Shown piece after piece: positions 13,389 to 16,585 of a DNA stretch of 16,585 nt. Both the position numbers and the translations under genes were made by a program. Source of the DNA: Halovenus sp. (GTDB taxonomy: Archaea; Halobacteriota; Halobacteria; Halobacteriales; Haloarculaceae); assembly GCA_028274925.1 (NCBI GenBank), contig JAQCNR010000320.1, positions 1 through 16,585 on the forward strand. The letters are read 5' to 3'. Position 1 is the stretch's first letter. Each line of letters starts with the position of its first letter. The notes under the pieces are model-generated. The model made no database searches, was not told the origin of the DNA, and saw nothing but the letters and a program-made list of their open reading frames with translations.

Positions 13389-15197
13389 ATGTCTGAGCAC
13401 CACCAGTCCGAGCACGGCGAGGGGTCATCGTTGCGAACCCCCATTGTCGCAGTACTCGGCCACGTCGACCACGGGAAGACGAGCCTGCTAGACCAGATTC
13501 GCGGCTCCGCAGTGAGCGAAGGCGAAGCAGGGGCAATTACCCAGCACATCGGCTCGACCGCGGTGCCACTCGATGTCATCTCCGGCATCGCTGGCGACCT
13601 CGTCAATCCCGACGATTTCGACCTTCCCGGACTGCTGTTTATCGATACACCGGGCCACCACTCGTTCTCGACGCTTCGCTCCCGCGGCGGGGCACTCGCT
13701 GATATCGCGATTCTCGTTGTCGACGTCAACGACGGCTTCCAGCCACAGACACACGAGGCCGTCGACATCCTCAAGCGCACCTCCACTCCGTTCGTCGTGG
13801 CAGCGAACAAAATCGACACTGTTCCGGGCTGGAATCCCGAAGAAGGGCGCCCGTCGAAAATCGCCATCGAAGCCCAGAGCGAACGTGTACAGGGCGACCT
13901 CAACGAGAACCTCTACGAGATTATCGGCCAACTTTCGGACGAAGAATTCTCCGCGGATATGTACTGGCGCGTCCAGAACTTCCAGTCGAACATCGGTGTC
14001 GTCCCGGTCTCTGCAGAAACTGGTGAGGGAATTCCTGACCTCCTCACTGTCTTGATGGGGCTCTCCCAGCGGTACATGAAAGAGGAGATGGCTATCGATG
14101 TCGACGGCCCCGCGGCGGGCACCGTACTGGAGGTGACCGACACGCAGGGCTTCGGCGCGACCATCGACGCGGTCATCTACGACGGGACGATTCGCGAGAA
14201 CGACCAGATCGTGGTCGGCGGTCAGAGTGGCCCAATCGTGACCGAGGTTCGCGCGCTGTTGCAACCCCGCCCACTCTCGGAGATTCGTTCGGACGAAGAG
14301 TTCGAGAAAGTCGAGGAAGTCGTGGCCGCGCAGGGTGTCAAAGTCGCCGCCCCAGACCTCGACGACGCGATGGCTGGCGCGCCGGTCCGCGTCGTCAGAA
14401 ATCAGGATGTCGACGAGGTTGTCGCCGAAGTGAAAGCCGAACTCGCAGACATTCAGGTCTCGACCGAAGAGGAGGGCGTGACGATCAAAGCCGACACGCT
14501 TGGGAGTCTCGAAGCGCTCGCAAGCACGCTCGAAGAGGCCGAGATTCCGATTATGTCTGCGGAGGTCGGCGACGTTGCGCCGCGTGACGTGCGCATGGCC
14601 GAGACGGCTGACACCGACCATCATCAGGCGATTCTTGGCTTCAACGTCGACGTACTCGACGACGCCCGTGACCTCGCCGAACAACAGGATGTTCGGCTGT
14701 TCGAGCACGACGTCATCTACCGACTGATCGAGCGCTACGAGGACCACGTCGAGGAAATCGAGAAAGCCCAGCAGGAGCAGGTGCTGGACAACATCACCCG
14801 GCCAGCGCGGTTCGAGATTCTCGACGACCACACCTTCCGCCAGTCTGACCCGGCGGTCGTCGGCGTCGAGATTCGCGGCGGCCTGCTCCGGCGAAACAGC
14901 CGCATCGTCAACTTCGACGGCAACGAACCAGAGCGCGTCGGCCAGTTGAAATCGATTCAGGACGAGGGCGAAGATGTCGACGAGGCCCGTACCGGCGAGC
15001 GCGTCGCCGTCTCGATCGACGGGCCGACTGTTGGCCGACAGATCAAGGAAGGTGACGAACTGTGGGTCGAGATTCCCGAGAAACACGCGAAGATTCTCGA
15101 ACAGGAACTGAACGAGGATATCACCGCCGACGAGCGCGAGGTGCTGTCGATGTATCTCGACAAACACCGCAACCGTGACCCCTTCTGGGGGAAGTAG
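13389..15197 (+). CDS. infB: Translation initiation factor aIF-2 (aIF5B/IF-2 GTPase)
   Basis: A 602-residue GTPase that helps subunit joining and initiator tRNA placement on the ribosome, the archaeal homologue of eIF5B/IF-2. The G motifs are complete: G1 GHVDHGKT (24-31), G2 threonine T51 in GAITQHIG, G3 DTPGH (86-90), G4 NKID (140-143) and G5 SAETGEG. Domain II follows with the beta-barrel start GTVLEVTDTQGFG, then domain III (about 360-450) and domain IV (ARFEILDDHTFRQSDPAVVGVEI onward, split here by its conserved breaks). The length is normal for the archaeal protein, which lacks the long N-terminal extension of the eukaryotic factor. There is no intein, although some archaeal homologues have one. 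It is monocistronic, with a good Shine-Dalgarno sequence and its own promoter. Confidence 0.97.
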   Translation: MSEHHQSEHGEGSSLRTPIVAVLGHVDHGKTSLLDQIRGSAVSEGEAGAITQHIGSTAVPLDVISGIAGDLVNPDDFDLPGLLFIDTPGHHSFSTLRSRGGALADIAILVVDVNDGFQPQTHEAVDILKRTSTPFVVAANKIDTVPGWNPEEGRPSKIAIEAQSERVQGDLNENLYEIIGQLSDEEFSADMYWRVQNFQSNIGVVPVSAETGEGIPDLLTVLMGLSQRYMKEEMAIDVDGPAAGTVLEVTDTQGFGATIDAVIYDGTIRENDQIVVGGQSGPIVTEVRALLQPRPLSEIRSDEEFEKVEEVVAAQGVKVAAPDLDDAMAGAPVRVVRNQDVDEVVAEVKAELADIQVSTEEEGVTIKADTLGSLEALASTLEEAEIPIMSAEVGDVAPRDVRMAETADTDHHQAILGFNVDVLDDARDLAEQQDVRLFEHDVIYRLIERYEDHVEEIEKAQQEQVLDNITRPARFEILDDHTFRQSDPAVVGVEIRGGLLRRNSRIVNFDGNEPERVGQLKSIQDEGEDVDEARTGERVAVSIDGPTVGRQIKEGDELWVEIPEKHAKILEQELNEDITADEREVLSMYLDKHRNRDPFWGK

Positions 15198-15312
15198 CTG
15201 GTCGCACTATTTTCGCGGTCGAGAGTCTACAACTATACAGAGCGCTCTCGCTGGGGAGTGTAGTTCGCTAAAAAGTGAAAGTTGGAAAGTTCTGAAACGC
15301 GGTGTTCCAGTA
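15198..15312. terminator. Convergent termination region between infB and cspA
   Basis: Downstream of infB the plus strand has a TTTT at 15210-15213 and then a 10-base palindrome AGAGCGCTCT (15239-15248). For cspA on the minus strand, a T5 run (plus-strand A5 at 15270-15274) lies about 40 bases after the stop. A small tandem GAAAGTT repeat lies at about 15277-15291. I take these as weak archaeal terminators for both genes. Confidence 0.4.
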
Positions 15313-15519
15313 TTACAGTCGAACGACGTTCGCTGCGCGCGGGCCTTTTGGTGAGGACTCGATGTCGAACTCAACCTCAGTACCTTCTGTCAGGTCCTCT
15401 CCGCCGACATCTTCCATGTGGAAGAAGACGTCTTCGTCGTCGTCGAGGTCGCCGTCGTCAGTCGAAATGAAACCGTAACCGCCTGTGTCGTTGAAGAAAT
15501 CAACTTTACCGTTTGCCAT
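15313..15519 (-). CDS. cspA: Cold shock protein, CspA family
   Basis: A 68-residue single cold-shock domain, a five-stranded OB-fold barrel that binds single-stranded RNA or DNA and acts as an RNA chaperone. The start MANGKVDFFNDTGGYGFIS contains the RNP1 motif (GYGFI), and VFFHMEDVGG contains RNP2 (FFH). The ending GPRAANVVRL is the usual C-terminal strand. Between the RNP motifs an acidic loop (DDGDLDDDED, residues 21-30) looks a few residues longer than in common haloarchaeal copies. The frame is open further upstream with ATG at 15528, but MA-x-G-x-VDFF is the family N-terminus and settles 15519. A TATA-like element (GGTTATG, minus strand, about 15548-15555) is about 32 bases before it. 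It is divergent from a small zinc protein gene and stands alone. Confidence 0.93.
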   Translation of the reverse strand: MANGKVDFFNDTGGYGFISTDDGDLDDDEDVFFHMEDVGGEDLTEGTEVEFDIESSPKGPRAANVVRL

Positions 15520-15581
15520 TACAAACATACATTGAGCAGGGGGAGGCATAACCCTTCCGAGAGTCGCGGTACCACGGACCC

Positions 15582-15597
15582 TGTGAGGACAGTCACA
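15582..15597. promoter_or_regulatory. Inverted repeat TGTGA-N6-TCACA between cspA and zinc gene
   Basis: Perfect five-base arms with a six-base spacer lie about 30 bases upstream of the cspA TATA-like element. The shape is that of a dimeric winged-helix operator. It is short enough to arise by chance. Confidence 0.3.
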
Positions 15598-15655
15598 CGA
15601 ATTGAGTGGTCGTCTGCGTACTGGAGCAACCGCTATCAGTTGCGTCAATTCCGGA

Positions 15656-15669
15656 GGTAGATATTTACC
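15656..15669. promoter_or_regulatory. Near-palindrome over the TATA box of the zinc gene
   Basis: GGTAGATATTTACC is palindromic at 12 of 14 positions and contains the TATA-like ATATTTA (15661-15667), about 35 bases before the ATG at 15700. A dimeric repressor bound here would block TBP. Flanking TCCGG and CCGGA extend the symmetry imperfectly. Confidence 0.4.
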
Positions 15670-15699
15670 GGACAATCACGAGAGATAATATGCACCCAC

Positions 15700-15969
15700 A
15701 TGAAACCGTGCCAGAACTGCCAGACGGTCATCGACGAGTATATTCTCGATAAACAGCTCGAACCGTTGCGCGAGCTCACGGCCGACAATTTCAACGTCTG
15801 TGCGGACTGCGCGACAATCGTCGCGGATGCGTGTGTGAAGTGTGGCGGCGCGGTGTACGTTCCCCGAAGCAACTCCATCACTCCGGATTACTGTCCGGCG
15901 TGTCGGGCCGACGTTATCGACAGCACGGGTCAGGACCCAGGCTGGACGCGTAGCGACGCCTCCACCTGA
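15700..15969 (+). CDS. Small four-CxxC zinc-binding protein
   Basis: An 89-residue protein with four regularly placed CxxC knuckles: C4-x2-C7, C34-x2-C37, C45-x2-C48 and C65-x2-C68, enough for two zinc ions. The spacing suggests either two treble-clef-like ribbons or one intertwined pair (for example C4/C7 with C34/C37, and C45/C48 with C65/C68). Between the first two knuckles a helix-like segment (IDEYILDKQLEPLRELTADN) is charged and not typical of a DNA-binding zinc ribbon. The C-terminal 20 residues are polar and probably flexible. I do not recognise a family name. It stands alone, divergent from cspA, with a T7 terminator after its stop. Zinc buffering, protein contact or nucleic-acid binding all remain possible. 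Confidence 0.8.
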   Translation: MKPCQNCQTVIDEYILDKQLEPLRELTADNFNVCADCATIVADACVKCGGAVYVPRSNSITPDYCPACRADVIDSTGQDPGWTRSDAST

Positions 15970-15990
15970 GGAACAATCGCTCTGAATCAA

Positions 15991-15997
15991 TTTTTTT
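15991..15997 (+). terminator. T-tract terminator of the zinc gene
   Basis: A run of seven T lies 22 bases after the TGA at 15967-15969. Archaeal RNA polymerase terminates on such U-tracts without needing a hairpin. Confidence 0.6.
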
Positions 15998-16027
15998 GCA
16001 CACAGTGGTCGAGAGGCGGACAGACAG

Positions 16028-16585
16028 TCAGAGGCCAGACTCGATAACGAGCCAGAGAGCAAAAACGACGATACCGCCCAGCGAGGTGCTTGCAACGGCG
16101 TGGACGCGGAGTCTGTCGAGCAGGTGGTGGGCGTTGTCGGAGAGTTCCGCAACCTCGCCGACTTCGCCGCCGACCTCACACTCCGGCAGGAAGTCCATCG
16201 CGATGTGGAGGAAGATACCGGCGGCAAAGCCAAAGATTGCGGCCTGTCCGAGCGAGCCAATTGGCAACTGGAGGAGTGCAGCGGGAATCCCGGCGATACC
16301 GACGCCCGTTGCAGGCAACAGAATGACCGAAGCAGAACGGTCTGCGCTGGTCAGTCGGCGGGCAGCAGCGTAGCCAGCGGGCCCCTTGTGCGAGACGATT
16401 GCGAGTCCGAGCAGCAGTCCGAGTTCCGGCATTGACCCGTAGACCAGCCCGATGATGATACCCGCCGAGAGGGCGTGTGCGGTCAGTTGGACGGCTGTGT
16501 TGTCGAAGGTATCGCTGACGTGAGCCAGGCGGTGGCCGACAACGTGTGAGCCAAAGCCGACGAGAATCCCAGCAGCGACGCCGAA
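16028..16585 (-). CDS. ZIP-family metal cation transporter (partial, C-terminal part)
   Basis: The last 185 codons of a membrane protein enter from the right edge of the window; the N-terminus is missing. Residues at the edge (FGSHVVGHRLAHVSDTF) are followed by HALSAGIIIGLVYGS, which resembles ZIP transmembrane helix 4 with its metal-binding His, and by GLAIVSHKGPAGYAAARRL, which resembles helix 5, where bacterial and eukaryotic members have HE. Here the residue after His is Lys, so the binuclear metal site may differ. Further helices include ILLPATGVGIAGIPAALLQL, AAIFGFAAGIFLHIAMDFLPE and the final GGIVVFALWLVIES. The family moves zinc, iron or manganese into the cytoplasm. The codon frame is continuous from the edge, so the methionine at 16432 is internal and not the start. 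Confidence 0.82.
   Translation of the reverse strand, partial: FGVAAGILVGFGSHVVGHRLAHVSDTFDNTAVQLTAHALSAGIIIGLVYGSMPELGLLLGLAIVSHKGPAGYAAARRLTSADRSASVILLPATGVGIAGIPAALLQLPIGSLGQAAIFGFAAGIFLHIAMDFLPECEVGGEVGEVAELSDNAHHLLDRLRVHAVASTSLGGIVVFALWLVIESGL

Noticed and set aside
13488..15167. A 559-codon open frame antisense to infB
   Set aside because: It lies wholly opposite a certain essential gene, has no recognisable motif, and its composition (runs of Leu, Val, Asp, Arg) is what complementary haloarchaeal coding DNA gives. Long shadow frames are normal in such genomes.
15582..15597. A bacterial CRP site (TGTGA-N6-TCACA)
   Set aside because: The match is exact in pattern, but CRP control is not known in haloarchaea and five-base arms may occur by chance. 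It is kept only as an anonymous inverted repeat.
15676..16260. A minus-strand frame across the small zinc protein and the ZIP gene
   Set aside because: It is out of frame with the ZIP gene and antisense to the four-CxxC protein, both better supported; it has no motif.
1..16585. CRISPR array, insertion sequence or prophage
   Set aside because: No spaced repeat series, transposase motif, integrase or long terminal inverted repeat was seen on either strand.

Overview
The window is a stretch of chromosome from a halophilic archaeon (class Halobacteria). The predicted proteins are strongly acidic. Start codons mostly lie 24-31 bases after TATA-like boxes with no Shine-Dalgarno sequence, as in leaderless haloarchaeal transcripts. 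The gene families also fit: archaeal IF-2, a haloarchaeal CspA, HTR-like RecA-fold proteins, and a degenerate response regulator with a GAF domain. I cannot name the genus. I see no rRNA, tRNA, CRISPR array or insertion sequence. The genes are densely packed, with several ATGA start/stop overlaps and almost touching convergent pairs.

Left part (1-2373, minus strand): three genes read leftward. They encode a RecA/KaiC-like protein whose Walker A lysine is missing, a ribbon-helix-helix/coiled-coil/zinc-ribbon protein, and (overlapping it by ATGA) a very acidic protein with repeated DPF motifs and a Cys/His cluster that runs off the window. This is the most likely undescribed functional unit here.

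Metabolic middle (2465-11161): an NCS2 nucleobase permease converges with a beta-RFAP synthase-like GHMP protein. The cysteine desulfurase gene sufS has a perfect 16-bp palindrome in its promoter. It is followed by a four-helix membrane protein, then an aldo/keto reductase translationally coupled to a dipeptide-epimerase-like enolase-superfamily enzyme. A glutamate-cysteine-ligase-like protein converges on that pair. Across an AT-rich intergenic region lies a class I glutamine amidotransferase gene interrupted by a single in-frame TAA between its catalytic Cys and its His/Glu pair.

Signalling pair (11153-12741, minus strand): a receiver-GAF protein with Glu at the phosphoacceptor site is coupled by ATGA to a second RecA-like protein with a degenerate P-loop. 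Both clusters therefore carry RecA-fold proteins that look unable to bind ATP normally.

Right part (12851-16585): an unknown acidic protein, infB (archaeal IF-2, the only gene here with a clear Shine-Dalgarno sequence), a divergent cspA, a small four-CxxC zinc protein with a T-tract terminator, and the C-terminal part of a ZIP-family metal transporter cut by the window edge.
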